DNA from: Erwinia sp050410775
GTDB lineage: Bacteria; Pseudomonadota; Gammaproteobacteria; Enterobacterales; Enterobacteriaceae
Assembly (NCBI RefSeq): GCF_050410775.1
Contig: NZ_CP191229.1
DNA length: 64,000 bases
Direction: 5' to 3' (one strand)
Positions 7,640 through 20,491 of the stretch are shown here, piece by piece (position 1 is the stretch's first letter; every line of letters starts with the position of its first letter). The notes below the pieces were generated by a model. That model was not told the DNA's origin. It did no database searches and worked only from the letters and a program-made list of their open reading frames with translations. Made by a program: the position numbers and the translations under genes.

Positions 7640-8929
7640 TTATTGCTTAATCAGTTTGGCATAAAAGAAGCCGTCACCACCCTGCGGATCGGGAAATACC
7701 TGCAGGCCAGGCTGCGTCTCGTTACCGGTTTCAGCCAGCCTGGCATCTTCATGGCGCTTAAGGAAGGCCGCGATCTGCAGGGCATTCTCTTCTGGCAGAA
7801 TGGAGCAGGTGGCATAAAGCATCGTACCGCCTGATTTGAGACGGGGCCAAACAGCATCCAGAATTTGCTGTTGCAGGGCCGCAAGTTCAGCAATATCGCG
7901 GTCGCGGCGCAGCCATTTGATATCGGGATGGCGGCGGATAACGCCTGTTGCTGAGCAGGGCGCATCAAGCAGAATACGATCGAAGGTAATATCGTCGCAC
8001 CAGGCTTCCGGCGTACGCCCGTCACCCACTTTCACCACGGCTTGCATGTTCAACCGCAGCAAATTCTCGCTGACGCGGGTCAGCCGCTGGGGATCAACGT
8101 CCACGGCCATCACATTCGCCTGCGGTGCGGCTTCCAGAATATGAGTCGTTTTCCCGCCCGGCGCGGCGCACAGGTCGAGGATCGTTTCTCCGTTCTGCGG
8201 AGAAAGTAACGCAACGCATCCCTGAGCCGAGGCATCCTGCACCGTCACCCAGCCCTGGTCGAAGCCGGGAAGCTGCGTGACACCGCAGGGTGTATCCAGG
8301 CGCAACGCATCTGCATGGTCAGGATGCGGCTCCGCATTTTTGCCGCTATCCTGCAACAGCCTGAGCCATTCCTCCCGCGTATGATGCTGACGATTTACCC
8401 GCAGCCACATGGGGGGGCGCTGATTATTGGCCTCAACAATCTGCTGCCACTGTTCAGGCCAGGCGCGTCTGAGGCGTTCCAGCAGCCATTTCGGATGCAG
8501 ATATTTGAGATCGCCTTCCTGCATCGCCTGCGCCAGCTCATCCTGGCGGCGCTGAAACTGGCGAAGCACGCCGTTTATCAGGCCTTTTAACTGCTGGCGA
8601 CGTAAGGCTACAGCGCCTTCAACGGTTTCTGCCAGCGCGGCATGGGCCGGGATCCGGGTAAACAGGAGCTGATAGAGGCCGACCATAATCAAAAAATGGA
8701 CAGTGCGCTGCTTACCGGTCATCGGGCGTTCCATGAGCTGGCCAATAATCCACTCCAGCTGTGGCAACGTGCGGAGAACGCCGTAGCATATCTCCTGCAG
8801 GAGCGCGCCGTCTTTATCCGCCAGCGTTTTTTGCGCAGCAGGCAGCACATTGCTGAGTGACTGGCCCTGTTCGACCACTTTCTCGAGAGTCTGGGCAGCA
8901 ACGCTGCGTAAATTGATAGTTTTTTTCAT
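7640..8929 (-). CDS. rsmB: 16S rRNA (cytosine(967)-C5)-methyltransferase
   Basis: RsmB (Fmu/Sun) methylates C967 of 16S rRNA with S-adenosylmethionine. Start 8929 (ATG, MKKTINLRS) gives 429 residues, the length of E. coli RsmB; further in-frame upstream codons run into fmt-proximal sequence and have no homologous counterpart. An N-terminal NusB-like RNA-binding domain (about 1-140) precedes a NOL1/NOP2/Sun catalytic domain with LDLCAAPGGKTTHILE (SAM binding). The two catalytic cysteines sit in DAPCSATGVIRRHPD (about 325) and YATCSILPEEN (about 375). It lies between fmt (49 bases) and trkA (64 bases) on the same strand. Confidence 0.97.
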   Translation of the reverse strand: MKKTINLRSVAAQTLEKVVEQGQSLSNVLPAAQKTLADKDGALLQEICYGVLRTLPQLEWIIGQLMERPMTGKQRTVHFLIMVGLYQLLFTRIPAHAALAETVEGAVALRRQQLKGLINGVLRQFQRRQDELAQAMQEGDLKYLHPKWLLERLRRAWPEQWQQIVEANNQRPPMWLRVNRQHHTREEWLRLLQDSGKNAEPHPDHADALRLDTPCGVTQLPGFDQGWVTVQDASAQGCVALLSPQNGETILDLCAAPGGKTTHILEAAPQANVMAVDVDPQRLTRVSENLLRLNMQAVVKVGDGRTPEAWCDDITFDRILLDAPCSATGVIRRHPDIKWLRRDRDIAELAALQQQILDAVWPRLKSGGTMLYATCSILPEENALQIAAFLKRHEDARLAETGNETQPGLQVFPDPQGGDGFFYAKLIKQ

Positions 8930-8978
8930 AGGGGGATCGCATTGTAAAACCGGCCTGGGAGTTAGCCAGGCCGATGCA

Positions 8979-9923
8979 TCAGGCAAGAACCTTGCCCAGG
9001 GAGAACCAGTCACGGCGGGAGTTAAGCAGATCGTTAGCCGTCATCGCCTTTTTACCGGCCGGCTGGAGGACTTCGATATTCAGCACGCCGTCTGCGGTAG
9101 CAATCTGAATACCTTGTTTATCCGCCTGCAGGATCTCGCCTGGCTGCTTTTCAACGTGGGGCAGCACCGAGGCTGACCAGACTTTAACGGGCAGATCGTC
9201 AATCATAAAGTAACTGACAGGCCAGGGATTAAAAGCGCGAATACAGCGTTCCAGCTGTGCAGCGGAAAGCGACCAGTCAAGCTTCGCCTCTTCTTTACTG
9301 AGCTTGTCCGCATAGCTGACTAACGCCTCATCCTGTACTTCGGGGATCGCCGTGCCCTTTGCCAGCTGCTCCAGCGTATTGAGCATGCCCTCAGGTCCCA
9401 GTTCCGCCAGCTTATTGTATAAAGTCGCGCTGGTGTCCGTGGCTTCTATCGGACAGGAGAGCTTGTAGAGCATATCGCCGGTATCAAGACCTTCATCCAT
9501 CTGCATAATCGTCACGCCGGTTTCGCTGTCACCCGCCCAGAGCGAGCGCTGAATGGGCGCGGCACCACGCCATTTAGGCAGCAGCGAACCGTGTACGTTG
9601 ATGCATCCCAGTCGCGGCATGGCAAGCACCGGCGCCGGAAGAATCAGTCCGTAGGCCACCACGACCATCACATCAGCTTTCAGCGCGGAAACCAGTTGCT
9701 GATTTTCTTCCGGACGTAAGGATTTGGGCTGAAACACCGGCAGGCCATGCTGTTCGGCCAGCTGTTTCACCGGACTTGCCGTCACTTTGTTGCCGCGACC
9801 GGCGGGACGATCGGGCTGGGTAAAGACGCCCACCACGTTATGCCGGGAAGCCAGCAGCGCATCAAGATGTCGCGCGGCAAAGTCAGGCGTACCGGCAAAG
9901 ATAATGTTTAAAGAGTCGGACAC
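8979..9923 (-). CDS. fmt: Methionyl-tRNA formyltransferase
   Basis: Transfers a formyl group from 10-formyltetrahydrofolate to initiator Met-tRNA. The 314-residue product (315 in E. coli) has the N-terminal hydrolase fold with the folate/catalytic motif INVHGSLLPKWRGAAPIQ (catalytic Asn and His) and GLDTGDML supplying the catalytic Asp. The C-terminal OB-like domain (about 205-314) binds tRNA. Only 24 bases separate it from def, so formylation and deformylation enzymes are co-transcribed, as is usual. Confidence 0.98.
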   Translation of the reverse strand: MSDSLNIIFAGTPDFAARHLDALLASRHNVVGVFTQPDRPAGRGNKVTASPVKQLAEQHGLPVFQPKSLRPEENQQLVSALKADVMVVVAYGLILPAPVLAMPRLGCINVHGSLLPKWRGAAPIQRSLWAGDSETGVTIMQMDEGLDTGDMLYKLSCPIEATDTSATLYNKLAELGPEGMLNTLEQLAKGTAIPEVQDEALVSYADKLSKEEAKLDWSLSAAQLERCIRAFNPWPVSYFMIDDLPVKVWSASVLPHVEKQPGEILQADKQGIQIATADGVLNIEVLQPAGKKAMTANDLLNSRRDWFSLGKVLA

Positions 9924-9947
9924 AGTCTTCCCTTCTTTAACAGCGCA

Positions 9948-10457
9948 TCAGTCACGGGCATTCTGACGATAGAGTTTTTCCAGCTTCTGGCGAATACGCT
10001 GGCGCTTCATTGGCGACAGGTAATCAATAAAGAGCTTACCGACGAGATGATCCATTTCATGCTGGATACAAATAGCCAGCAGGCCATCCGCTTCAAGCTC
10101 ATAGCTATTGCCTTCACGGTTCAGCGCACGGATTTTGACTTTTTCCGACCGCGGAACCAGAGCCCGCTGTTCGGGAATAGACAGGCAACCTTCTTCAATA
10201 CCGGTTTCGCCGCTTTTTTCCAGCATCTCCGGGTTAATCAGCACCAGACGCTCATCGCGATTTTCTGAAACATCGATCACGATAATTCGCTGATGAATAT
10301 CGACCTGCGTGGCGGCAAGGCCAATACCTTCTTCGGCATACATCGTTTCAAACATATCATCCACGATGCGCTGAATATCAGCGGTAACTTCTTTAACGGG
10401 TTTCGCAACGATGCGCAGGCGCTCGTCAGGAAAATGTAATACCTGCAAAACTGACAT
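9948..10457 (-). CDS. def: Peptide deformylase
   Basis: Removes the N-formyl group from nascent proteins; an Fe(II) enzyme working at the ribosome exit. All three family motifs are present in the 169-residue chain: GIGLAATQ (44-51), EGCLS with metal ligand Cys91, and HEMDH with His133, Glu134 and His137. The length equals E. coli Def. It is the first gene of the minus-strand def-fmt-rsmB-trkA group and diverges from dprA across a 129-base gap. Confidence 0.98.
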   Translation of the reverse strand: MSVLQVLHFPDERLRIVAKPVKEVTADIQRIVDDMFETMYAEEGIGLAATQVDIHQRIIVIDVSENRDERLVLINPEMLEKSGETGIEEGCLSIPEQRALVPRSEKVKIRALNREGNSYELEADGLLAICIQHEMDHLVGKLFIDYLSPMKRQRIRQKLEKLYRQNARD

Positions 10458-10586
10458 AACTTTCCAGATCTGTGTTCAAGGGATTAGACGTTTATCTTTC
10501 TTATTGTAGACATTTCGCCATCTGATTGACAGCATTCCCGGCAGGTTAGCGCTGTGAATAAACAGACCGGGAGAAGGATGGTAACG

Positions 10587-11711
10587 ATGGCACCCATGGA
10601 AATTTGGTTACGCCTTTCCGGCGTGAGAGGTTTGAAAGGGGAGCAGCGTAATTCCATCGCAAACTTCCTGATACACCAGCCCCGGACGGAAAAGCCGGAA
10701 CTTGTCCAGGCGGGGCTGATGGAAGAGCAGCAGTACGCATTTCTTCATTACTCTTCCGCCGTGATTGCAGAGACTTACGCCTGGCTGGATCAGCCCGGGC
10801 ACCATGTTATCACTTGCGATCAGAAGCGCTATCCTGAGAGGCTGAAGCAGATCGCTAATCCGCCTTCCTGTCTGTTTGTGCAGGGCGATCCGGGAATTCT
10901 CTCCACGCCGCAGATTGCCGTGGTGGGCAGCCGGGATTGCTCAGTCTATGGGCGTCACTGGGGGCGCTATTTCACCCAGACGCTGGCGCAGAACGGCCTG
11001 ACTGTTACCAGCGGACTAGCTCTTGGTATCGATGGTGTCGCACATCGTGCGGCGCTGGAAGCCAGCGGTAAAACGCTGGCCGTGTTGGGAAGTGGCCTGA
11101 ACCATATCTATCCACAACGGCATCTCGGGCTGGCAAACGAGATCGTCTCACGCGGCGGGGCCATTATTTCTGAGTTTCCGCTGGCTACCCGGCCGCACGC
11201 GCACAACTTTCCCCGGCGTAACCGCATTATCAGCGGTCTGAGTCTGGGGGTGCTGGTGGTGGAAGCCACGCTCAGAAGCGGCTCACTGGTGACCGCTCGT
11301 CTGGCGCTGGAGCAAAACCGGGACGTTTATGCCATCCCTGGTGCGCTTGGTAATCCCGGCAGCGAAGGTCCTCACTGGCTTATTCAGCAGGGCGCGTTAT
11401 TAACCGCTCACCCCGATGCCATCCTTGAACAGCTGCAAAGTGACCTGGCCTGGCTGCCCTCTGTGACAGAGGCATCAATATATTCTCAGGGGGAAGACAA
11501 TACGTCATTGCCATTTGCTGATGTGTTGGCTAACGTAGGAGATGAGGTTACACCTGTTGACGTCGTCGCTGAACGTGCCGGCCAACCTGTGCCAGCCATC
11601 GTAGCTAAGCTGCTTGAGTTGGAGTTAGCAGGGTGGATCGCAGCTGTACCCGGCGGCTATGTCCGATTGAGGAGGGCAAGCCATGTTCGACGTACTCATG
11701 TACTTATTTGA
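10587..11711 (+). CDS. dprA: DNA-processing protein DprA (Smf)
   Basis: DprA binds single-stranded DNA and loads RecA in naturally transformable bacteria; in enterobacteria its role is less clear. Start 10587 (MAPMEIWLRL) gives 374 residues, as in E. coli; GAGAAGG lies 9 bases upstream. Other in-frame starts at 10554 (GTG) and 10578 (ATG) are less well placed. The Rossmann-like core shows VVGSRDCSVYGRHWG, SGLALGIDGVAHRAAL and FPRRNRIISGLS. A C-terminal winged helix (about 300-374) contains VDVVAERAGQPV. The last 29 bases overlap smg. Confidence 0.95.
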   Translation: MAPMEIWLRLSGVRGLKGEQRNSIANFLIHQPRTEKPELVQAGLMEEQQYAFLHYSSAVIAETYAWLDQPGHHVITCDQKRYPERLKQIANPPSCLFVQGDPGILSTPQIAVVGSRDCSVYGRHWGRYFTQTLAQNGLTVTSGLALGIDGVAHRAALEASGKTLAVLGSGLNHIYPQRHLGLANEIVSRGGAIISEFPLATRPHAHNFPRRNRIISGLSLGVLVVEATLRSGSLVTARLALEQNRDVYAIPGALGNPGSEGPHWLIQQGALLTAHPDAILEQLQSDLAWLPSVTEASIYSQGEDNTSLPFADVLANVGDEVTPVDVVAERAGQPVPAIVAKLLELELAGWIAAVPGGYVRLRRASHVRRTHVLI

Positions 11712-12156
11712 AACGTATATCCACAACGAAGCAGAAGTGCGCGTTGACCAGGATAAATTGACTGATGATTTAACCGATGCCGGTTTTCATCGGGAAGATA
11801 TTTATAATGCGTTGAACTGGTTGGATAAGCTTGCAGATTATCAGGACGGATTAGTCGCTCCGATTCTGTTAGCTACCGATCCGCTGTCTATGCGTATTTA
11901 CACCGAAGAAGAAGGCCAGCGTTTAGATGCCAACTGCCGCGGTTTTATTCTGTTCCTGGAGCAAATCCAGGTGCTGAATCTGGAAACCCGGGAAATGGTC
12001 ATTGAGCGGATTATGGCGCTGGATACGCTCGAGTTCGATCTTGAAGATCTCAAATGGGTGGTGCTGATGGTGCTGTTTAACATCCCGGGATGTGAAAACG
12101 CCTATCAGCAAATGGAAGAACTTCTTTTTGACGTCAATGAAGGAGTTGTGCACTGA
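11683..12156 (+). CDS. smg: DUF494 family protein Smg
   Basis: A 157-residue acidic cytoplasmic protein identical in length to E. coli Smg, starting MFDVLMYLFETYIHNEAEVR and ending QMEELLFDVNEGVVH. The family accompanies dprA in gammaproteobacteria but has no established biochemical role. Its start lies inside the dprA end (29-base overlap in another frame) with GGAGG just upstream, suggesting coupled translation. yrdD follows after 25 bases. Confidence 0.95.
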   Translation: MFDVLMYLFETYIHNEAEVRVDQDKLTDDLTDAGFHREDIYNALNWLDKLADYQDGLVAPILLATDPLSMRIYTEEEGQRLDANCRGFILFLEQIQVLNLETREMVIERIMALDTLEFDLEDLKWVVLMVLFNIPGCENAYQQMEELLFDVNEGVVH

Positions 12157-12181
12157 AGAGACCCTTCGTGTAACAGATGCT

Positions 12182-12739
12182 ATGAATAAAACAGCGCTCT
12201 TCGCTGTGCGAAAAAATGAACCCTGCCCCCAGTGTGGGGCAGAATTGGTTATTCGCTCCGGGAAGCATGGCGCCTTTCTTGGATGCTCGCACTACCCCGA
12301 ATGTGATTTTGTCCGCCCCCTGAAAAGTCAGGCAGATGGACATATCGTGAAAGTATTGGAAGGACAATTATGTCCTCAGTGCCACTCTGAACTGGTTCTC
12401 CGACAGGGCCGTTACGGGATGTTTATTGCCTGTAGCGGTTATCCTGAATGTGAGCATACCGAACTCATTGATAAGCCAGATGAAACTACGCTTTCATGTC
12501 CGCAATGCCAGCGCGGTAAGCTGGTGCAGCGTCGTTCACGCTATGGAAAAACTTTTCATGCCTGCGATCGCTATCCGGACTGTCAGTTTGCGGTAAACGC
12601 CACGCCGGCAGAGGGGGAATGTCAGTTTTGCCATTTCCCCCTTCTGATTGAGAAAAAAACGGCACGCGGAACGAAGCGTTTTTGCGCCAGTAAAGCGTGC
12701 GGGAAGCCCGTAACAGCAGGAAACAGCAGTGAGCAATAA
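12182..12739 (+). CDS. yrdD: Topoisomerase I-like zinc-ribbon DNA-binding protein YrdD
   Basis: A 185-residue protein built almost wholly of C4 zinc ribbons of the kind found at the C-terminus of topoisomerase I, with no topoisomerase catalytic domain. Four units are visible: CPQCGAEL with CSHYPECDF, CPQCHSEL with CSGYPECEH, CPQCQRGKL with CDRYPDCQF, and a last CQFCHF with CASKACG. Start 12182 (MNKTALFAVR) matches E. coli YrdD (about 180 residues); an upstream in-frame ATG within smg would add an unrelated leader. The final 11 bases overlap tsaC. Nucleic-acid binding is inferred from the fold. Confidence 0.93.
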   Translation: MNKTALFAVRKNEPCPQCGAELVIRSGKHGAFLGCSHYPECDFVRPLKSQADGHIVKVLEGQLCPQCHSELVLRQGRYGMFIACSGYPECEHTELIDKPDETTLSCPQCQRGKLVQRRSRYGKTFHACDRYPDCQFAVNATPAEGECQFCHFPLLIEKKTARGTKRFCASKACGKPVTAGNSSEQ

Positions 12740-13301
12740 TGTATTAACCGGTTTAGCCGCCAACTGCCTTGCGCAGCTACAGCAAGGGGCGGTTATCGCC
12801 TATCCAACTGAAGCGGTGTTTGGTCTGGGATGCGATCCTGACAATGCGTCGGCGGTCAGCCAGCTTTTAAAGCTTAAGCAAAGACCCGTCGAGAAAGGAC
12901 TTATCCTCATTGCGGCCGACTATGCGCAGCTACAGCCCTATATAGAGGATGCTGCTCTGTCCGACGCGCAAAGAGAAAGGATGTTTTCACGCTGGCCGGG
13001 CCCTGTCACCTGGGTCCTGCCGGCAAAGACCGGTACGCCGGAGTGGCTGACCGGGCGCTTTGCTTCGCTGGCGGTACGGGTCAGCGATCACCCCGGCGTT
13101 CAGCAGCTCTGCCGCGCTTTTAATAAGCCGCTGGTTTCAACCAGTGCCAACCTCAGCGGGTTATCTCCCTGCCGCACGGAGGAGGAGGTCAAAGCTCAGT
13201 TTGGCCCCGACTTTCCCGTTATGCCTGGCAGGACGGGAGGACGGCTTAATCCGTCCGAAATACGCGATGTATTAACCGGCGAACTTATTCGTCAGGGATA
13301 A
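12729..13301 (+). CDS. tsaC: L-threonylcarbamoyladenylate synthase TsaC
   Basis: Makes threonylcarbamoyl-AMP from threonine, bicarbonate and ATP, the first step of the universal t6A37 tRNA modification. The 190-residue YrdC-domain protein equals E. coli TsaC in length. It carries the KQRPVEKGLILIA nucleotide-binding segment and the STSANLSG and SEIRD motifs. It uses a GTG start inside the end of yrdD (11-base overlap), implying translational coupling. aroE follows after 10 bases. Confidence 0.97.
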   Translation: MSNNVLTGLAANCLAQLQQGAVIAYPTEAVFGLGCDPDNASAVSQLLKLKQRPVEKGLILIAADYAQLQPYIEDAALSDAQRERMFSRWPGPVTWVLPAKTGTPEWLTGRFASLAVRVSDHPGVQQLCRAFNKPLVSTSANLSGLSPCRTEEEVKAQFGPDFPVMPGRTGGRLNPSEIRDVLTGELIRQG

Positions 13302-13311
13302 CGGAAACAGT

Positions 13312-14130
13312 ATGCAGAATTTCGCCGTCTTCGGAAATCCAGTCAGCCACAGTAAGTCGCCGCGCATTCATCAGCTTTTTGCTGAGCAGACAGGCATAAC
13401 CCATCAATATGGGCGTATCTGCGCGCCTGAGGATGCTTTCAGGCAGTCGGTTGACGAATTTATTGCGCAGGGCGGCAAGGGCGCTAATGTCACTCTGCCT
13501 TTTAAAGAGCAGGCTTATGAACTTGCCAGCGAGCTTAGTGAGAGAGCCTCCATGGCGGGCGCGGTAAATACGCTTAAGTTTCTGAGTGAGGGCCGCCTGT
13601 TTGGCGATAATACTGATGGTATCGGTTTATTGAGCGACCTGGAAAGATTGCAGCTGATTACGCCTACGGATCGCATCCTGCTGGTGGGGGCTGGTGGTGC
13701 AGCGCGTGGCGTTATTCTTCCTCTGCTTTCTTTCGGCTGTGGGCTGACAATAACTAACCGGACAGTTGCAAAAGCAGAGAAGCTGGCTGAGATTTTCCAG
13801 CACGCGGGAGAGCTCGACGCGATCGGCATGGATGATCTCTGCGGTCAGCAGTTTGATCTGATCATTAATGCTACATCCAGCGGTGTGGATGGGAACATCC
13901 CGGCTCTGCCTGTTTCCCTGATAGATAAAGAAACCCGCTGTTATGACATGTTTTATCAGGCTGGTTTAACGCCTTTCCTGAACTGGTGCCGCAACCAGGG
14001 TGCCATTCATATGGCCGATGGTCTTGGTATGCTGGTGGGGCAGGCGGCACATGCCTTCCAGCTCTGGCATGGCGTCCTTCCGGATAGCGCGCCAGTTATC
14101 GCCACACTTAAATCTGAATTGCAGCGATGA
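13312..14130 (+). CDS. aroE: Shikimate dehydrogenase (NADP+)
   Basis: Reduces 3-dehydroshikimate to shikimate with NADPH in the aromatic amino acid pathway. The 272-residue protein (272 in E. coli) has catalytic Lys65 in NVTLPFKE and Asp102 in DNTDGIG. The NADP-binding loop is VGAGGAARGVI (about 126-136), followed by NRTVAKAE, whose Arg marks NADP preference. It overlaps yrdB by four bases (ATGA). Confidence 0.98.
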   Translation: MQNFAVFGNPVSHSKSPRIHQLFAEQTGITHQYGRICAPEDAFRQSVDEFIAQGGKGANVTLPFKEQAYELASELSERASMAGAVNTLKFLSEGRLFGDNTDGIGLLSDLERLQLITPTDRILLVGAGGAARGVILPLLSFGCGLTITNRTVAKAEKLAEIFQHAGELDAIGMDDLCGQQFDLIINATSSGVDGNIPALPVSLIDKETRCYDMFYQAGLTPFLNWCRNQGAIHMADGLGMLVGQAAHAFQLWHGVLPDSAPVIATLKSELQR

Positions 14131-14378
14131 ATCAGGCTATTCAGTTCCCCGATCGCGAGTGGTGGGATGAGAATATCAGTGCTGTCTGCTTTCCGGCCTT
14201 GGTAAACGGATTTCAGATCACCTGCGCAATGCGCGGCGAAGCGATCGTTCGCCGCTTTGGTGAGCATCAGGATCCGCTGACCCACTTTCGCCTTAACCGC
14301 TGGGATATTGAAGATGAAGCGGAGCAGGCGATAAAAGAAGAAAGGGAAGATACTCAGGGTTGGGTCTGGCTCTCCTGA
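14127..14378 (+). CDS. yrdB: DUF1488 family protein YrdB
   Basis: An 83-residue acidic protein of unknown function, like E. coli YrdB (85 residues): MNQAIQFPDREWWDEN at the start, CFPALVNGFQITCA in the middle and the ending EDTQGWVWLS. It is coupled to aroE by a four-base overlap and its 3' end overlaps that of the convergent yrdA by 25 bases. Confidence 0.93.
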   Translation: MNQAIQFPDREWWDENISAVCFPALVNGFQITCAMRGEAIVRRFGEHQDPLTHFRLNRWDIEDEAEQAIKEEREDTQGWVWLS

Positions 14379-14908
14379 GCCAGATAATCATCTTTCCAGC
14401 CGACATAGTTATTAGAGGAGTAAAGCAAACCTGCAATCTCTTCTTCGGTAAGCGGACGGATCTGCTTAACCGGGCTGCCTAAATAAAGAAAACCGCTTTG
14501 CAGGCGTTTGCCTGGCGGCACTAAGCTGCCCGCACCGATCATCACGTCATTCTCTACCACGACACCATCCAGCAGGATCGATCCCATCCCTACCAGCACC
14601 CGATCGCCAATAGTACAGCCGTGAAGCATGGCTTTATGACCAACGGTTACGTCCTCGCCCACAATAAGCGGATAACCTTCCGGATTAGCGGGGGACTTAT
14701 GCGTGACGTGCAGGACGCTTCCATCCTGAATATTGCTTCGTTTGCCTATCCTGACTTTATTCACATCACCCCGGATGGCAACCAGTGGCCAGATACTGAC
14801 ATCATCATCCAGCATGACATCCCCAACCACCACGCTTGAAGGATCCACCAGAACGCGCAGCCCCAGTCGGGGCAAGACATTTTTAAACGCTCTTAACTTC
14901 TCTGACAT
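14354..14908 (-). CDS. yrdA: Gamma carbonic anhydrase-like hexapeptide-repeat protein YrdA
   Basis: A left-handed beta-helix protein of the gamma carbonic anhydrase family; the physiological substrate of YrdA is not settled. Start 14908 (MSEKLRAFKN) gives 184 residues as in E. coli. Hexapeptide repeats run from about 25 to 155. The metal-binding histidines of the family are present: VTHK (His70) and VGHKAMLHGC (His91, His96). It converges on yrdB with overlapping 3' ends. In E. coli this gene flanks the 16S gene of rrnD, as it flanks the rRNA operon here. Confidence 0.95.
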   Translation of the reverse strand: MSEKLRAFKNVLPRLGLRVLVDPSSVVVGDVMLDDDVSIWPLVAIRGDVNKVRIGKRSNIQDGSVLHVTHKSPANPEGYPLIVGEDVTVGHKAMLHGCTIGDRVLVGMGSILLDGVVVENDVMIGAGSLVPPGKRLQSGFLYLGSPVKQIRPLTEEEIAGLLYSSNNYVGWKDDYLAQESQTQP

Positions 14909-15065
14909 AACCACCTCTATACAGACTGGAGTCCTGAAGCCTATGCCGCAGGGGGAATGCAATCAATGATGGCAGATAAAATTGCGTTATTTATGTGCGG
15001 ATCGTCTGAGATCTCAGCGGAAAGTTTGAAAATCCAGCAACCAGACATAAAGATCTAAAAAAGGC

Positions 15066-15093
15066 TTGTGCTATCAGAACGGATCCCTATAAT
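15066..15093 (+). promoter_or_regulatory. rRNA operon promoter P1
   Basis: A -35 TTGTGC (15066-15071) and a consensus -10 TATAAT (15088-15093) are separated by 16 bases and followed by the GC-rich discriminator GCGC typical of stringently controlled rrn P1 promoters. An A-rich UP-like stretch (about 15048-15062) lies just upstream. The start point is inferred near 15100. Confidence 0.88.
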
Positions 15094-15185
15094 GCGCAAC
15101 CACTGAGACGGCACAGCGGCTTACAGCCAGCGGCTCAGGAGGTTCAGGAAGCTGAACCGCCGGAGAAAAACTTCTGAAAAAGAGG

Positions 15186-15213
15186 TTGACTCTGAAGGAG
15201 GGAAGCGTAATAT
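15186..15213 (+). promoter_or_regulatory. rRNA operon promoter P2
   Basis: A second promoter, TTGACT (15186-15191), 16-base spacer, TAATAT (15208-15213), lies 120 bases after P1, the usual rrn P1-P2 spacing. Confidence 0.85.
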
Positions 15214-15252
15214 ACGCCACCTCGCAGTAACGCCTCAGGGCGCTTACCGCAA

Positions 15253-15265
15253 CGCTCTTTAACAA
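15253..15265 (+). promoter_or_regulatory. rrn leader boxA antitermination element
   Basis: CGCTCTTTAACAA matches the boxA recognised by NusB-NusE in the rRNA leader and prevents Rho-dependent termination in the 16S gene. A second copy lies in the spacer before the 23S gene. Confidence 0.85.
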
Positions 15266-15418
15266 TTTATCAGACAATCTGTGTGGGCACTCGCAGGATT
15301 GATATCAGCGCCGCAAGGCGCAAAAAATATCAAGTCTTAAGAGTGAACACATAATGAAATTCATTATGAGTGTTTTACACTTGAGCATCGCTTAACTTGT
15401 TTAAGCAAATCGAACTTT

Positions 15419-16960
<1,542 letters not shown>

Positions 16961-17033
16961 CCTGAAGATACTTTCCCGCGTAGTGCTCACACAGATTGTC
17001 TGATAGAAAAGTAATGAGCAAAAGTATTACTGA

Positions 17034-17109
17034 GTCCCCATCGTCTAGAGGCCCAGGACACTGCCCTTTCACGGCTGTAACAGGGGTTCGAATCCCCTTG
17101 GGGACGCCA
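17034..17109 (+). tRNA. tRNA-Glu (UUC anticodon)
   Basis: A 76-nt tRNA with encoded CCA in the 16S-23S spacer. The acceptor stem GTCCCCA pairs with TGGGGAC; position 7-66 is A-T where E. coli has T-A. The T arm is GGGGTTCGAATCCCC. The anticodon loop CTTTCAC gives UUC at 17067-17069 plus the base at 17070: T34 T35 C36 are 17068-17070. The anticodon stem has CTGCC against GGCTG, so pair 28-42 is T-T rather than the C-G of E. coli; this is reported as a finding. Confidence 0.97.
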
Positions 17110-17181
17110 TATCTGATAATGAGTGAAAGACATTATCAACCAGTATCTCAAAACTGACTTGCGAGTCACGTTTGAGATATT

Positions 17182-17194
17182 TGCTCTTTAACAA
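17182..17194 (+). promoter_or_regulatory. Spacer boxA antitermination element
   Basis: TGCTCTTTAACAA is an exact boxA located between tRNA-Glu and the 23S gene, where rrn operons usually carry a second boxA to keep the antitermination complex loaded. Confidence 0.85.
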
Positions 17195-17324
17195 TCCGGA
17201 ACAAGCTGAAAATTGAAACGACGCACTGCGTTCATTCTCCGTAATAAGAATGAATAAGCGGTGTGTTCGAGTCTCTCAAATGCTTGCAGCACACAGTATC
17301 CTGCGGGACGCTTGTGGGTTGTGA

Positions 17325-20224
<2,900 letters not shown>

Positions 20225-20332
20225 ACAACACCAGAAGCGTTCTGGTGAGTGTCTGAGAGACACAGAAACAATTTTCAGTTTGTTACCGGATTAATTCACG
20301 GCGCCCTGACGGGCGGCGTGAATGACAGAATT

Positions 20333-20452
20333 TGCCTGGCGGCTGTAGCGCGGTGGTCCCACCTGACCCCATGCCGAACTCAGAAGTGAAACGCCGTAGC
20401 GCCGATGGTAGTGTGGGGTCTCCCCATGCGAGAGTAGGGAACTGCCAGGCAT
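20333..20452 (+). rRNA. rrf: 5S ribosomal RNA
   Basis: A 120-nt gene starting TGCCTGGCGGC and ending CTGCCAGGCAT, nearly identical to E. coli 5S, with the complementary termini forming helix I. It lies 108 bases after the 23S gene. No distal tRNA follows. Confidence 0.98.
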
Positions 20453-20463
20453 CAAATTGCGAT

Positions 20464-20491
20464 AACCCTGACCTCACGGTCAGGGTTTTTT
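20464..20491 (+). terminator. Intrinsic terminator of the rRNA operon
   Basis: AACCCTGACC (20464-20473) pairs perfectly with GGTCAGGGTT (20478-20487) around a four-base loop, followed by a T run to 20491. It lies 12 bases after the 5S gene. Confidence 0.93.
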
